From assembly GCA_937927945.1 (NCBI GenBank), contig CALEYW010000089.1:1-64000 (forward strand): DNA of 64,000 bases, written 5' to 3'. Shown in pieces: positions 27,053-35,732 of this stretch (position 1 is its first letter; every line of letters starts with the position of its first letter). The position numbers and the translations under genes are program-made. This stretch comes from an uncultured candidate division WPS-2 bacterium (lineage in GTDB: Bacteria; Vulcanimicrobiota; Vulcanimicrobiia; Vulcanimicrobiales; Vulcanimicrobiaceae). The notes beneath the pieces were generated by a model. It was not told the DNA's origin. It did no database searches and worked only from the letters and a program-made list of their open reading frames with translations.

Positions 27053-27934
27053 GTGGAAGCGCCCTCGAGTACGGGCCATACCGTACGCATCATGTTCGAC
27101 GAGAGTCCGATCGGGATGTGCAGCGTCATCGTTGACGGCACCATCTTGCGGAGCAACGCGGCCTTCGCGAAACTCGCCGGAGCGGCGGACGGATCCGTTC
27201 TCGACTTGGTCGAGCCCGACGCGCGGCCCGCGCTGGCGCGCTCGCTGCGCGCGATCGTCGACGGCCAGGACCGCTCGTTCACGGTCGAGATGCGCATGGC
27301 CGGCGCGGTCGAACGCTGGTGCGAAGTCAGCGGCGTCATCATGCGCGGCGCCTCGGGCGACGTCATGCTCCACCTGCTCGACGTGACCGAGCGGCGCCGC
27401 CGCGAAGACGCGCTGCGCGAGCAGGCCGAACGCGATCCGCTCACCGGCCTGCAGAATCGCACCAGCTTCCATCGCGTCCTCGCCGAACGTCTGGCGGCCG
27501 AAGCGCGCGGAACGGTCCTCTTGCTGGATCTCGACGGTTTCAAGGCCGTCAACGACACGTGTGGGCATCAGCGGGGCGACGCGGTGCTCATCGCCGTCGC
27601 GGCGGCGATGCGTGACTCCGTGCCGGCGGGGTCGCTCATCGCGCGCCTGGGCGGTGATGAGTTCGCGGTGCTGCTGCACGTCGACGCGCGGATGGGGATG
27701 GCGCTCGGCACCCGTCTCATCGGCCGCATCACGATCGCGGCCGCCACGCTGGTGAAGGCGCCGCGCGTGACGGCGAGCATCGGCGTCGTGGAGCTGCGAC
27801 GCGGCGACGACATGCAGGCGGTGCTCTCCGCGGTCGATCGCGCCATGTACGCGGCGAAACGCGCCGGAAAGGGCCGCTGCCAAATAGCGCTCCCGGTCGG
27901 CGGCGACCCCGGCCGTCAGTCGTATTCCGCCTAG
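27053..27934 (+). CDS. PAS-GGDEF diguanylate cyclase
   Basis: 293 residues. A PAS domain (about 14-120, FDESPIGMCSVIVDGTILRSN) is followed by a GGDEF domain (about 130-285) with an intact active site, ARLGGDEFAVLL, and the usual DPLTGLQNRTSF and LLLDLDGFKAVND motifs. It should make cyclic di-GMP. No RxxD inhibitory site is obvious five residues before GGDEF. There is no membrane segment. GTG 27053 is used; an ATG 13 codons later is an alternative. Confidence 0.9.
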   Translation: MEAPSSTGHTVRIMFDESPIGMCSVIVDGTILRSNAAFAKLAGAADGSVLDLVEPDARPALARSLRAIVDGQDRSFTVEMRMAGAVERWCEVSGVIMRGASGDVMLHLLDVTERRRREDALREQAERDPLTGLQNRTSFHRVLAERLAAEARGTVLLLDLDGFKAVNDTCGHQRGDAVLIAVAAAMRDSVPAGSLIARLGGDEFAVLLHVDARMGMALGTRLIGRITIAAATLVKAPRVTASIGVVELRRGDDMQAVLSAVDRAMYAAKRAGKGRCQIALPVGGDPGRQSYSA

Positions 27935-28029
27935 CCGAACGGTGAGACTGTAGCGAGATCGTGCGGCAGGTCCTCGCGCGAACGCTGTGAACCCGCCGAT
28001 CGACACCCGAACGCGAAGGACGGTGCCGG

Positions 28030-29688
28030 ATGGCTATGCTGCAGGGACTGATGATGGATACGCCGCTGCTGGTCGGCTCGCTGATCGACCACGCGGCGCG
28101 CTGGCACGGCGACCGGGAGATCGTCACCCACCGTACCGGCCGTTCCGACCATCGCTACACGTATCGCGATGCGCGCGCGCGCAGCGCTCAGCTCGCCAAC
28201 GCGCTGCAGCGGCGGCTCGGCGTCGCGAGCGGTGACCGCATCGCGACCTTCGCCTGGAATTCGTACCGGCATTTCGAGCTGTACTTCGGCGTCTCGGGGA
28301 TCGGCGCGGTGCTGCACACCGTCAACCCGCGGCTGTTCGCCCAGCAGCTCGAATACATCGTCAACCATGCCGCGGACCGGTACGTCTTCGTCGACGTCGA
28401 TCTCGTGCCGATCCTCGAAGTGCTCGCGCCGAATCTGCCGCGGGTCGAGGGCTACGTCATCCTCACCGAAGAGGACGCGCCGGCGACGAGTTTGCCGAAC
28501 GCGATCGCGTATGAAGCACTGATCCGCGGGCTGCCGGAGGAGATCGAGTGGCCGGTGTTCGACGAACGGCATGCTTCGTCGCTCTGCTACACCTCCGGCA
28601 CCACCGGCAATCCCAAGGGCGTCCTCTACTCGCACCGCTCGACGCTGCTCCATACCTTCGCCGCGACCGCCGCGCTCAGCGTGAGCCGGCGGACGTTCGA
28701 CGCGATCCTTCCGGTCGTGCCGATGTTTCACGCGAACGCGTGGGGACTGCCGTACGTCGCGGCGATGGTCGGCGCGAAGTTCGTGCTGTGCGACCCGCAC
28801 CTCGACCCCGCGCAGCTGTACGACTCGCTCGAGCGCGAGCAGGTGACGATGACGTGCGGTGTCCCGACCATCTGGCTGCGGATGCTGGACTACTTGCGCT
28901 CGAACGGGCTGCGCCTGAGTACGGTCGAAGCGCTGTGCTGCGGCGGGTCCGCTCCGCCGCGTTCCCTGATCGCCGCATTCGAAGAAGAGTTCGGGATCAC
29001 GTTCCTCAACGCGTGGGGGATGACCGAGTCGAGTCCCGTCTGCACGACCGGTATGCCGCGCCGCGAACACGACGTGATGCCGCAGCGCATCGACTACAAG
29101 ACGCGCGCGGGGCGCTGCATCTTCGGCGTCGAGATGCTGCTCGTCGACGACGACGCGAACGTGCTGCCGATGGACGGCAGCGCGCAAGGCGAGCTCTTGA
29201 TTCGCGGTCCGTGGATCGCCGCCGGATACTACAACGACGCCGGCGCGACCAGCGCGGGAATCACGGACGACGGCTGGCTGCGTACCGGTGACATCGCGTC
29301 GGTCGATCCGCAAGGATACGTGACGATTCGCGACCGCTCGAAAGACGTGATCAAGTCCGGCGGCGAGTGGATCAGCTCGGTCGATCTCGAGAATGCGGCC
29401 GTCGCGTACCCCGGCGTGGTCGAGGCCGCCGCGGTCGGCGTCCCGCATCCCACCTGGTCGGAGCGGCCGCTCTTGGTGATCGTGCCGAAAGCGGGCGTGC
29501 TGCTCGAGCGCGACGAGATCCTGGCCTTTCTCGACGGCAAGATTGCAAAATGGTGGATGCCGGACGACGTCGTCTTCGTCGATGAGCTGCCGCATACGGC
29601 GACCGGAAAGATCTCGAAGCGCAGCCTGCGCGAAATGTTCGCGAAGGGCGAGCTCGGCGAACGTCCTGCAGCGTCGGCGACCTCGTAG
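28030..29688 (+). CDS. Medium/long-chain acyl-CoA ligase (AMP-binding)
   Basis: 552 residues of the ANL superfamily. Motifs: YTSGTTGNPKGVLYSH (P-loop), WGMTESSP (adenine site), GWLRTGDIASVDPQGY, and IKSGGEWISS with the catalytic C-terminal Lys in TATGKISKRSL. The N terminus MLQGLMMDTPLLVGSL and VVPMFHANAWGLPY are typical of FadD-like medium-chain ligases. It activates a fatty acid to acyl-CoA with ATP. The start is preceded by GAAGGACGG. It converges with the nitrile hydratase operon, with only three bases between the stops. Confidence 0.9.
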   Translation: MAMLQGLMMDTPLLVGSLIDHAARWHGDREIVTHRTGRSDHRYTYRDARARSAQLANALQRRLGVASGDRIATFAWNSYRHFELYFGVSGIGAVLHTVNPRLFAQQLEYIVNHAADRYVFVDVDLVPILEVLAPNLPRVEGYVILTEEDAPATSLPNAIAYEALIRGLPEEIEWPVFDERHASSLCYTSGTTGNPKGVLYSHRSTLLHTFAATAALSVSRRTFDAILPVVPMFHANAWGLPYVAAMVGAKFVLCDPHLDPAQLYDSLEREQVTMTCGVPTIWLRMLDYLRSNGLRLSTVEALCCGGSAPPRSLIAAFEEEFGITFLNAWGMTESSPVCTTGMPRREHDVMPQRIDYKTRAGRCIFGVEMLLVDDDANVLPMDGSAQGELLIRGPWIAAGYYNDAGATSAGITDDGWLRTGDIASVDPQGYVTIRDRSKDVIKSGGEWISSVDLENAAVAYPGVVEAAAVGVPHPTWSERPLLVIVPKAGVLLERDEILAFLDGKIAKWWMPDDVVFVDELPHTATGKISKRSLREMFAKGELGERPAASATS

Positions 29689-29691
29689 CGC

Positions 29692-30306
29692 TTAGACGAG
29701 CGCGGTGCCGATGAGACCGTTGCGCGTGACCAACGCTTCCAGCTCGGCCTCGCTCAGCAACTCCGTTCCGGCCGGACGTTCGGGAAGGACGAGATACCGC
29801 ACCTCGGCCGTGCTGTCCCACACCGTGATCTCGACGTCGGCACCCACGTGCGTCCCGAACTCGGCCAGGATGCCGCGCGGATCGCGCACGGCTTGCGAGC
29901 GATACGCCTCGCTCTTGTACCACGTCGGCGACGGACCGAGCAGCGCCAGCGGATAGCACGAGCACAGCGTGCAGACGATCAGATTGTGCCGGCCCGGACC
30001 GTTCGCGACGACGCGCAGCCGTACCGGCGCCCAATGCGCAAGGTCGATGCCGAGCTCGGCGGCGGCCGCGTTGCCGTCGGCGAGCAATCGCTCGCGGAAT
30101 CCCGGGTCGACCCACGCGCGCGCGACGATCCGCGCGCCGTTCGCCGGCTGCGCGTGCGCGAGGAATGACTCGATCGCCTCGTCGAGTTGGCGTTCGGTCA
30201 GCACGCTCGCGGCTTCGAGCGCGGCGACCAGCGACTTCACGCGGTTCGCGGCACCGGCCGAACTCTCGTGCGCACTCGCGTGCGGCTCTTCGTGTACGTG
30301 GCTCAT
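29692..30306 (-). CDS. nthA: Nitrile hydratase alpha subunit (cobalt-type motif)
   Basis: 204 residues. The metal-claw motif VCTLCSC has Cys112, Cys115 and Cys117; a Thr after the first Cys is the cobalt-type version, whereas iron enzymes have CSLCSC. Further family blocks are ARAWVDPGFRERLL, SPTWYKSEAYRSQAVRDPRG and VRYLVLPERPAGT. Together with the beta chain it hydrates nitriles to amides; thiocyanate hydrolase gamma is a close homologue. It is the last gene of the operon, four bases after the beta C-half. No activator or amidase gene follows. Confidence 0.9.
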   Translation of the reverse strand: MSHVHEEPHASAHESSAGAANRVKSLVAALEAASVLTERQLDEAIESFLAHAQPANGARIVARAWVDPGFRERLLADGNAAAAELGIDLAHWAPVRLRVVANGPGRHNLIVCTLCSCYPLALLGPSPTWYKSEAYRSQAVRDPRGILAEFGTHVGADVEITVWDSTAEVRYLVLPERPAGTELLSEAELEALVTRNGLIGTALV

Positions 30307-30310
30307 CGCG

Positions 30311-30583
30311 TCACTCTCGCGGTTCCAAGTACGATTCGAACAGATCCGCGCAAATGCAGCCGCCCGGCTCGCCGTCGGGCCCCCAGACGTCGGCATTTTC
30401 GAACCGCACGGTGTAGGCCGTCTCGACCGCGGAGACGATCCCCGCGGCACGGCGATCCGGATAGGGCAACGTCCCCAGGACGGCGTCGATGCGGCCCGCG
30501 CGCCCTGACAGATAGCGCGGAAGCCGCGTGTGGCCGGCCGGGTTCGCGATCCGCGTGCGCACCCGATCACCCGGGGCGAACAT
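30311..30583 (-). CDS. nthB2: Nitrile hydratase beta subunit, C-terminal half as a separate protein
   Basis: 90 residues: FAPGDRVRTRIANPAGHTR, LPRYLSGRAGRID, YTVRFENADVWG and a CADLFESYLEP end, which is the SH3-like C-terminal domain of nitrile hydratase beta. In the standard two-subunit enzyme this is fused behind the helical N half. Here it has its own ATG at 30583, a possible AAGGTG ribosome binding site, and overlaps the end of the N-half gene by 17 bases in another frame. Separate halves are known in thiocyanate hydrolase and toyocamycin nitrile hydratase, so a true three-subunit enzyme is possible; a recent frameshift or deletion is the alternative. Confidence 0.8.
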   Translation of the reverse strand: MFAPGDRVRTRIANPAGHTRLPRYLSGRAGRIDAVLGTLPYPDRRAAGIVSAVETAYTVRFENADVWGPDGEPGGCICADLFESYLEPRE

Positions 30584-30842
30584 CCAGCACACCTTTCTCC
30601 CGCACCAGCGTCTCGATCGCATGCAGCCAGCGCTCGTAGTACGACGCGGCGAGATAGTCGGCCGGCGGCATCGCCTCGACGGCGGCGCGAAATTCGTCGA
30701 GCGTATAGCGGCCGGAGCGCAGCAGGAGGCGGTTGAGCGCAAACACGCGTGCCTCCCATTCATGGTGAAACGGAGGCTCGTCGCTCTCGATCGCCAGCGG
30801 TCCGAACCCATGCTGCCCACCCATGTCGTGAACCCGACTCAT
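30567..30842 (-). CDS. nthB1: Nitrile hydratase beta subunit, N-terminal half as a separate protein
   Basis: 91 residues beginning MSRVHDMGGQHGFGPL, with FHHEWEARVFALNRLLL and ADYYLAAS-like text (ADYLAASYYERWLHAIETL), the helical N-terminal domain of nitrile hydratase beta. It ends VREKGVLDVRPG, where a linker into the SH3-like domain would normally follow. The ATG overlaps the stop of the truncated TetR gene as ATGA. Order and orientation (beta before alpha) fit cobalt-type operons. The opening is beta-like; free accessory proteins of the same fold lack the MGGQHGFG start. Confidence 0.82.
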   Translation of the reverse strand: MSRVHDMGGQHGFGPLAIESDEPPFHHEWEARVFALNRLLLRSGRYTLDEFRAAVEAMPPADYLAASYYERWLHAIETLVREKGVLDVRPG

Positions 30843-31312
30843 CGCTGCGACGAATTTCGCCGGACCGATCTGGGAGCCTGTGACGTCGCGTCCTCGAGCA
30901 GGATCCGGGCTGCGGCGCACGCGGCCCGAACGGGCTTGAGTTCGCCGCGCTTCGCGCCGCTCGCGAGGCCCCCGTCGAAGAGCACGTCGAGTTGCTCCGA
31001 AAGGATCTCTGGCGTCCGCGCGGGATGTTTGGGATCGGTGAGCTCCGCTGCGTAGATGATGAACGGGCAGCCCCGATAGTGCGTCCCGGACAGGAAGCCT
31101 TCCAGCATCTCGAACGCGCCGACGATCCGCTCGCGCGCGGAACCCTCGCGCGGGAACGTCATCGGCGGCGCCGCTTGCAGCGCGGCGGCGATCAATTCGT
31201 CCTTCGAACGATAGTGCCGGTACAGCGTACGCTTGGTTACCGACGCCTCCGCGGCGACGCGGTCGACCCCGACGACGTGAATGCCGTCGCTGTAGAAAAG
31301 CGTCGCAGCTGC
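30839..31312 (-). pseudogene. TetR-family regulator lacking its start and first helix
   Basis: The reading AAATLFYSDGIHVVGVDR, VAAEASVTKRTLYRHYRSKD is a TetR helix-turn-helix, followed by a normal ligand domain to 30839. Nothing matching the usual first ~20 residues precedes it, and the first in-frame start codon (TTG at 31195) lies after the DNA-binding helix. Sequence upstream of 31312 belongs to a GNAT gene on the other strand. The stop overlaps the nitrile hydratase N-half start, so the regulator was the first gene of that operon. Without a start the repressor cannot be made, so the operon may be unregulated or silent. Confidence 0.7.
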
Positions 31313-31794
31313 CGGGAGGCAGCACCGTCGATTGGCTGCTCGAGCGTATTGCGCGCGACGCGAATCGGGCGGCGTTCTCCGCGCGTATCGAGGGGCGTAT
31401 CGTCGGCGTCGTCGACGCCGTGTACTCCGAGCGCGACGTCGAGTTCGGGATCATCGTGAGCACGCAGTTTCGACGGCGCGGCATCGGCAGCGCGCTGGTG
31501 CGGGGGCTGCTCGAACAGACGCGCGGCTCCGGGTTGTCGCTGCTCGCGTCGTGCGACAGCTCCAACGCACCGGCGCTGCGGCTGTTGCGAACGTTCGGGT
31601 TCCGTCCGCATGCGCAGGGCGCCGGCACGCTCTGGCTCGTGCGGCCGTGCGAACGTGAGCTGCGTCAGCTGCAGCGGCGTGCGAGCCATGCCGACCAGAA
31701 GAGACTCGAGAAGAACTGCGTCGGCGGCTCGAAGCCGGCGTCCCCGAGGAGCGCAGCGACCGCCGCTTCAGAGTGTGGGGGATCGGCTCCCTGA
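31313..31794 (+). pseudogene. GNAT acetyltransferase lacking its N-terminal half
   Basis: STVDWLLERIARDANRAAFS, then GRIVGVVDAVYSERDVEFGI and RRRGIGSALVRGLLEQ (acetyl-CoA loop RRGIGSA) to ALRLLRTFGFRPH are the C-terminal two-thirds of a GNAT fold. No start codon lies upstream in frame before GTG 31420, which would leave only the last part. The 5' end abuts the truncated TetR gene. The reading runs past the expected end (GTLWLVRP) and overlaps the convergent methyltransferase by 130 bases, so its own stop may be lost too. Confidence 0.6.
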
Positions 31795-32378
31795 ACGATC
31801 TTGCCGAGCTTGGCACTGATCTCGGCGGGCGTCGCTCCGTGCATCCGCCAGCGCTCGCCCCACGCAGCAAGGAGAAGCGGTTGACTGGCATAAGCGTAAC
31901 GATTTCCCGCCAGTACTAGCGGAGCACCGGGCTTCATACGCGACGCAATCGATCGAAGGATGCCGCGCTTCGCATCGTCACCCGGCAGATGATGAAGTAC
32001 ACCGATCAGCGTTGCCGCGTCAAAGCGCCGGTCGAGCGGAAGGTCTTCGACATAGCCGACGTGCACGTCGGTTCGCGCGGTGAGACCGCTTTGCTCGAGC
32101 CGTGCGATGGTGAGATCCATCATCGGCTCGGACGGGTCGACCACCGTAAAGCGCCATCCAAGCTGCGTGGGCCCGGTCGTCACGATCTCCTGTGCGCCGC
32201 CGCCTGCGCCCGCCACCAGAATCTCCTTGGCAGTTCCTGTTCCCAGCGCGGCGGCCAGCATACATGCCGCGAGCTCGTGGCAGGCTTCGTAGCCTGCAAG
32301 CGCGATCCGGCTCTGCGTCTCGTACTCGCCCGCGCGAGCGGGATCGAATTTTTGCGAAGCGTCGGCAGCCGATGACAT
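31665..32378 (-). CDS. SAM-dependent methyltransferase (class I)
   Basis: 237 residues. The SAM motif I is ILVAGAGGGAQEI, followed by the acidic residue in FTVVDPSEPMM, then LIGVLHHLPGDDAK. The fold is the class I methyltransferase used on small molecules. ATG 32378 is preferred; an ATG at 32408 adds ten residues. The last residues (FFSSLFWSAWLARRCS) fall inside the convergent GNAT remnant. The substrate is not predictable. Confidence 0.8.
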   Translation of the reverse strand: MSSAADASQKFDPARAGEYETQSRIALAGYEACHELAACMLAAALGTGTAKEILVAGAGGGAQEIVTTGPTQLGWRFTVVDPSEPMMDLTIARLEQSGLTARTDVHVGYVEDLPLDRRFDAATLIGVLHHLPGDDAKRGILRSIASRMKPGAPLVLAGNRYAYASQPLLLAAWGERWRMHGATPAEISAKLGKIVQGADPPHSEAAVAALLGDAGFEPPTQFFSSLFWSAWLARRCS

Positions 32379-32450
32379 GACGATACGGCTTCCGACGGTC
32401 CCGCCCACGGAACCTTCGGTCAGAGAAGGGGCTGAATTACGAAGCGCTTT

Positions 32451-34448
32451 CTAGGAGTGGCGCGGGGGGTTGCCCTGAAGGCGCAGGAGTGAGGCCAGAT
32501 CGTTCGCTTCGACCGGACGGCTAAAGAGGTAGCCCTGCGCCTCGTCGCATCCCATCCCGCGCAAGCCGTCCTGCTGCGCAGCGGTTTCGACGCCTTCGCC
32601 GACGACGCTCAAACCTCGGCGGTGTGCGAGCGCGATGACGCTCGAGGCGATCTCGGCATGAAACGAATCGCCGGCGATCGCGCTCACGAGCGAGCGGTCG
32701 AGCTTGATCGCGTCGAGCGGGAGCGTGGCGAGGTAGCTCAGCGCGCTGTATCCCGTGCCGAAGTCGTCGACGGAGATGCGAACGCCGGCGCGGCGGAGCG
32801 CCTCCATGTTGCGTAGAGCGAGTCCGCCCGGCTGCATCACGGCTCGTTCCGTCAATTCCAGCTCCAGGTCGGAGGGCGCCAGACCGACGGCTTCGCACGC
32901 CGTCATCACGCTGCGGAAGAATTCGCGCTGCTGAACCTGGCGCGCGGCGACGTTGACCGCGATGCGAAGATGTCCGTTGCCGTCGAGCTGCCAGGACCGC
33001 ATCTGCCGGCACGCCTCGCGCAGGATCCAGTCCCCCAGCCGCACGATGACGCCGCTCTCTTCCGCGACCTCGATGAATTCGGACGGCGGTACGGACCCGA
33101 TTCCGGGGCAATCCCAGCGCATCAGCGCTTCCACGCCGGTGAATCGGCCGGAACGGAGCGAGACGATGGGTTGGTAGACGACGCCGATCCGACGTTCCAC
33201 GACCGCGTGCCGCAAGTTGCGTTCGATCGTCGCACGGCGGTCGTGCGCTTCGGTCATCTCGGCTGTATACACCGCGATCGCATTGTCGCTGCGCGCCGCT
33301 TCGTGGAGCGCGGCTTCGGCGCGACGCGACAGTTCCGCCAGATCGCCGTCGGATCCGTCGGAAACCGCGATCCCGATCGTCGGGATCACGACGAACTCGT
33401 CGTCGCCGACCGAGAGCGGCCGCTCGAACGCAGCGACGATCCGCCGAGCGAGCGGCAGCGGGACGCGAAGCCGTTCCGTACGCGGCGTGGCGAAAGCGAA
33501 GGTTTCCTCGCTGAAGCGAAAGAGCCGCGCATCGGGGGCGAGCTTCCGCAGCATGGCGGCGATCGTTTGCGCGGCTCGCGCGCGAGCCTGATCGCAGCGC
33601 TGCGACGTCTCGGCGACCGACCTCACCCGCACGAGAACGAGCGCCGCGACGCCGTCGCGGGTTGCGGTGTCCTCGAGCAGCGCAGCGCGGTTGGGAAGTC
33701 CCGTGGCAGCGTCGCTGAACGCGATCGCGCGCAAGCGCTCGGCCTCGTGTTTGCGGTCGGTGACGTCGACGGCGATTCCGATGATGCCGGTGACGGTTGC
33801 ATCGGCCGCGTGCATGACGTTCGTGCGGCCGTGGAACCAGCGCGCTTCGCCGTCGACGTGCATGCGAAATTCGCCGTCGTAGCACTCGAAACGCTCCAGC
33901 GACTCGAGAAGGCGGCGGGCTTCGTTGGAATCGTCCGGGTGCCACACACGCGCGACCTCGCTGGCCGCCTCCGACACGGGCATCTCCGAACGGCCGTACG
34001 CACGGACGAGCGTGCCGCCGAGCTTGAGCGTCCCTTCGCGAACGTCGAGGATGAACGTACCGAGTCGTCCGAGTTCGTGGGCCTCCTGAACGACGGCGCG
34101 ATGGGCTTCGAGGCCGAGGAAGCGCTGGTTCCGTTCGGTGACGTCGAAGACGATTGCCACGATCGCGGTGCCGCCGCCGTACGGGATGCGGTACGAGTTC
34201 GCGACTTCGACGTTGATGATAGTCCCATCGCGGCGAGTGTGGTGCCAGCCGCCGGTCGTGGCAACAGGCCGAATGTCCAGGAGCGTCATCGCAAGGAACT
34301 CTTCGCGCGAGTAGCCGTATACGCCGACCGCTGCGTCGTTGACGCTCAGGAAGCGAAGCGTCTGCGGGTCGTAGACCCACATCGGAAGTGGGTTCCGCTC
34401 GAAGAGCGCGTCCGAGAAAGCGACGAAGGTATCGCGTTCGAGCACCAT
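32451..34448 (-). CDS. PAS-PAS-(degenerate GGDEF)-EAL cyclic-di-GMP phosphodiesterase
   Basis: 665 residues. Two PAS domains (about 1-120 and 125-245) are followed by a GGDEF-like domain whose active site reads RFSEETFAFA where GGDEF would be, so cyclase activity is probably lost. The EAL domain (about 415-655) has GVEALMRW, NVAARQVQQ, LELTERAVM, DDFGTGYSAL and KLDRSLV, all present, so phosphodiesterase activity is likely. ATG 34448 is used because GAGG precedes it, although the frame is open to 34706. No membrane segment. It may counteract the PAS-GGDEF cyclase at 27053. Confidence 0.9.
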   Translation of the reverse strand: MVLERDTFVAFSDALFERNPLPMWVYDPQTLRFLSVNDAAVGVYGYSREEFLAMTLLDIRPVATTGGWHHTRRDGTIINVEVANSYRIPYGGGTAIVAIVFDVTERNQRFLGLEAHRAVVQEAHELGRLGTFILDVREGTLKLGGTLVRAYGRSEMPVSEAASEVARVWHPDDSNEARRLLESLERFECYDGEFRMHVDGEARWFHGRTNVMHAADATVTGIIGIAVDVTDRKHEAERLRAIAFSDAATGLPNRAALLEDTATRDGVAALVLVRVRSVAETSQRCDQARARAAQTIAAMLRKLAPDARLFRFSEETFAFATPRTERLRVPLPLARRIVAAFERPLSVGDDEFVVIPTIGIAVSDGSDGDLAELSRRAEAALHEAARSDNAIAVYTAEMTEAHDRRATIERNLRHAVVERRIGVVYQPIVSLRSGRFTGVEALMRWDCPGIGSVPPSEFIEVAEESGVIVRLGDWILREACRQMRSWQLDGNGHLRIAVNVAARQVQQREFFRSVMTACEAVGLAPSDLELELTERAVMQPGGLALRNMEALRRAGVRISVDDFGTGYSALSYLATLPLDAIKLDRSLVSAIAGDSFHAEIASSVIALAHRRGLSVVGEGVETAAQQDGLRGMGCDEAQGYLFSRPVEANDLASLLRLQGNPPRHS

Positions 34449-34656
34449 GGTCGTCGCCTCAATGCGCGAGCACTCGAATACATGAGCGTACTCGACTGCC
34501 GGAGCGCTGAAGAGCCTCCGTTGTCCTCGTTCGGCAATTCGAGGGATCAAGTTCAGGTTAAGCATCGAGTTCAATGCGGTAGAATCGTTCGCGACGCAGC
34601 GCTTGCTAGCGGCAAGCGCAAGACATTGCGGTAGGCAGCCGGAAGCTCGGTACCGC

Positions 34657-35229
34657 ATGATCGGACCGCTTCGCATCATCGATTTTCTCGACACGGCGGC
34701 GCGCAAAGAGATCGCGGCGGAGATGCGCGCGGCGGGCGGCGGTTCGGCGACGGTCTACGGCAAGGACCCTGCGGGAGCGATCGATTCGCTGGTGCGCAAG
34801 ACGACGCGCCTGACCGTCTCAGCTCGCACGAGCGACCGCGTTGTCCGTTTGCTGCTCGAGGGCAAGGCCGCCGTCGAGCAGCATTTCGGCGGAGCCCTGG
34901 CGGAGTGCGAGCCGCCGCAGTTCCTGCGCTACGTCACCGGTGACTACTTCGTCGCCCACCAGGACGGCAACACGCCCCTGATCTTCGATGACTCCCGGTT
35001 CCGCAAAGTCTCGATCGTCATCTTGCTGAGCCGCAAAGCCGCCGAGCCCGAGGCCGGATCGTACGGCGGCGGCGCGTTGCTCGTGCATGGGACGTACGCG
35101 GAGCCGTACCGGCGGTTCGAATTGGATGCCGAGCCGGGGACGCTCGTCGCGTTTCCCGCCGAGACGACGCACGAGGTGACTCCGGTGACGCACGGCGAGC
35201 GGTACACGATCGTCTCATGGTACCGCTGA
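34657..35229 (+). CDS. 2-oxoglutarate/Fe(II)-dependent oxygenase
   Basis: 190 residues. The metal triad is His101 and Asp103 (VAHQDGN) and His172 (TTHEVTPV); Arg182 in GERYTIVSWYR probably binds 2-oxoglutarate. This resembles the PKHD/prolyl-hydroxylase group (2OG-FeII_Oxy_3). It would hydroxylate a protein side chain or small molecule. ATG 34657 is preferred over an earlier TTG at 34603 because the family pattern starts with IGPLRIIDFLD. It is divergent from the EAL protein gene. Confidence 0.85.
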   Translation: MIGPLRIIDFLDTAARKEIAAEMRAAGGGSATVYGKDPAGAIDSLVRKTTRLTVSARTSDRVVRLLLEGKAAVEQHFGGALAECEPPQFLRYVTGDYFVAHQDGNTPLIFDDSRFRKVSIVILLSRKAAEPEAGSYGGGALLVHGTYAEPYRRFELDAEPGTLVAFPAETTHEVTPVTHGERYTIVSWYR

Positions 35230-35269
35230 GCAGGGGGGCCTTCGGCTGCGCAGCGACGCACAGCGCGGG

Positions 35270-35275
35270 TATACA
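35270..35275 (+). promoter_or_regulatory. -10-like hexamer for a leaderless start
   Basis: TATACA at 35270-35275 is six bases before the ATG at 35282. No ribosome binding site is present. Confidence 0.4.
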
Positions 35276-35281
35276 CACGGC

Positions 35282-35671
35282 ATGCGAGCGACGTGGAAAC
35301 CCCATGAAAAGCACGGAACGCTGACGCGGCGCAGCGACCTCCCCGACACCGTGTACGCTTTCCCGCACGAACGGAAGGAGCCGCTGACCGACGCCAGGCA
35401 CGTGCGCAACGCCGTCGCGCGCTTCGATCAACTCACCGGCGTCACGGACGACGAGCGCGCGCTCGCCTTCGCGAATATCAAGAAGGCTGCGAAGTACTAC
35501 GACGTCGACCTTTCCGAAGCCGATTGGCACGAGCTCGGCAGCCGCCCCAGCACCGGCCGCACGACCGCCGACCGCAAGAAGAGTGCGCGTGCAGCCGCGG
35601 CGACGCGCAAGAAAACCGCCGCGCGCACGACGACCGGAAACAAAACGGCGGCGCGGAGGAGCGCGCGCTAG
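35282..35671 (+). CDS. DUF6582-like protein with basic histone-like tail
   Basis: 129 residues. The first ~85 (TVYAFPHERKEPLTDARHVR, then NAVARFDQLTGVTDDER and AAKYYDVDLSEADWHEL) match a small family of KHG-type proteins annotated DUF6582. The last ~45 residues are Lys/Arg/Ala/Thr-rich repeats (KKSARAAAATRKKTAARTTT), like histone H1 tails, and could bind DNA or RNA. The ATG is six bases after a -10-like TATACA, so the transcript may be leaderless. Confidence 0.75.
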   Translation: MRATWKPHEKHGTLTRRSDLPDTVYAFPHERKEPLTDARHVRNAVARFDQLTGVTDDERALAFANIKKAAKYYDVDLSEADWHELGSRPSTGRTTADRKKSARAAAATRKKTAARTTTGNKTAARRSAR

Positions 35672-35732
35672 CGCGACCCGCCCATCACCGCCCACGGCGC
35701 GTCGCGACCGACGCGTGAGAGGCGTTGTGTAA

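Noticed and set aside
25686..27386. Long plus-strand open frame (566 codons) across the helicase gene
   Set aside because: It is opposite the clear DEAD-box helicase and its translation is Arg/His/Asp-rich shadow text; high GC makes long antisense frames common here.
31195..31195. TTG at 31195 as a real start of the TetR gene
   Set aside because: It would remove the whole helix-turn-helix, which is plainly encoded upstream in the same frame.
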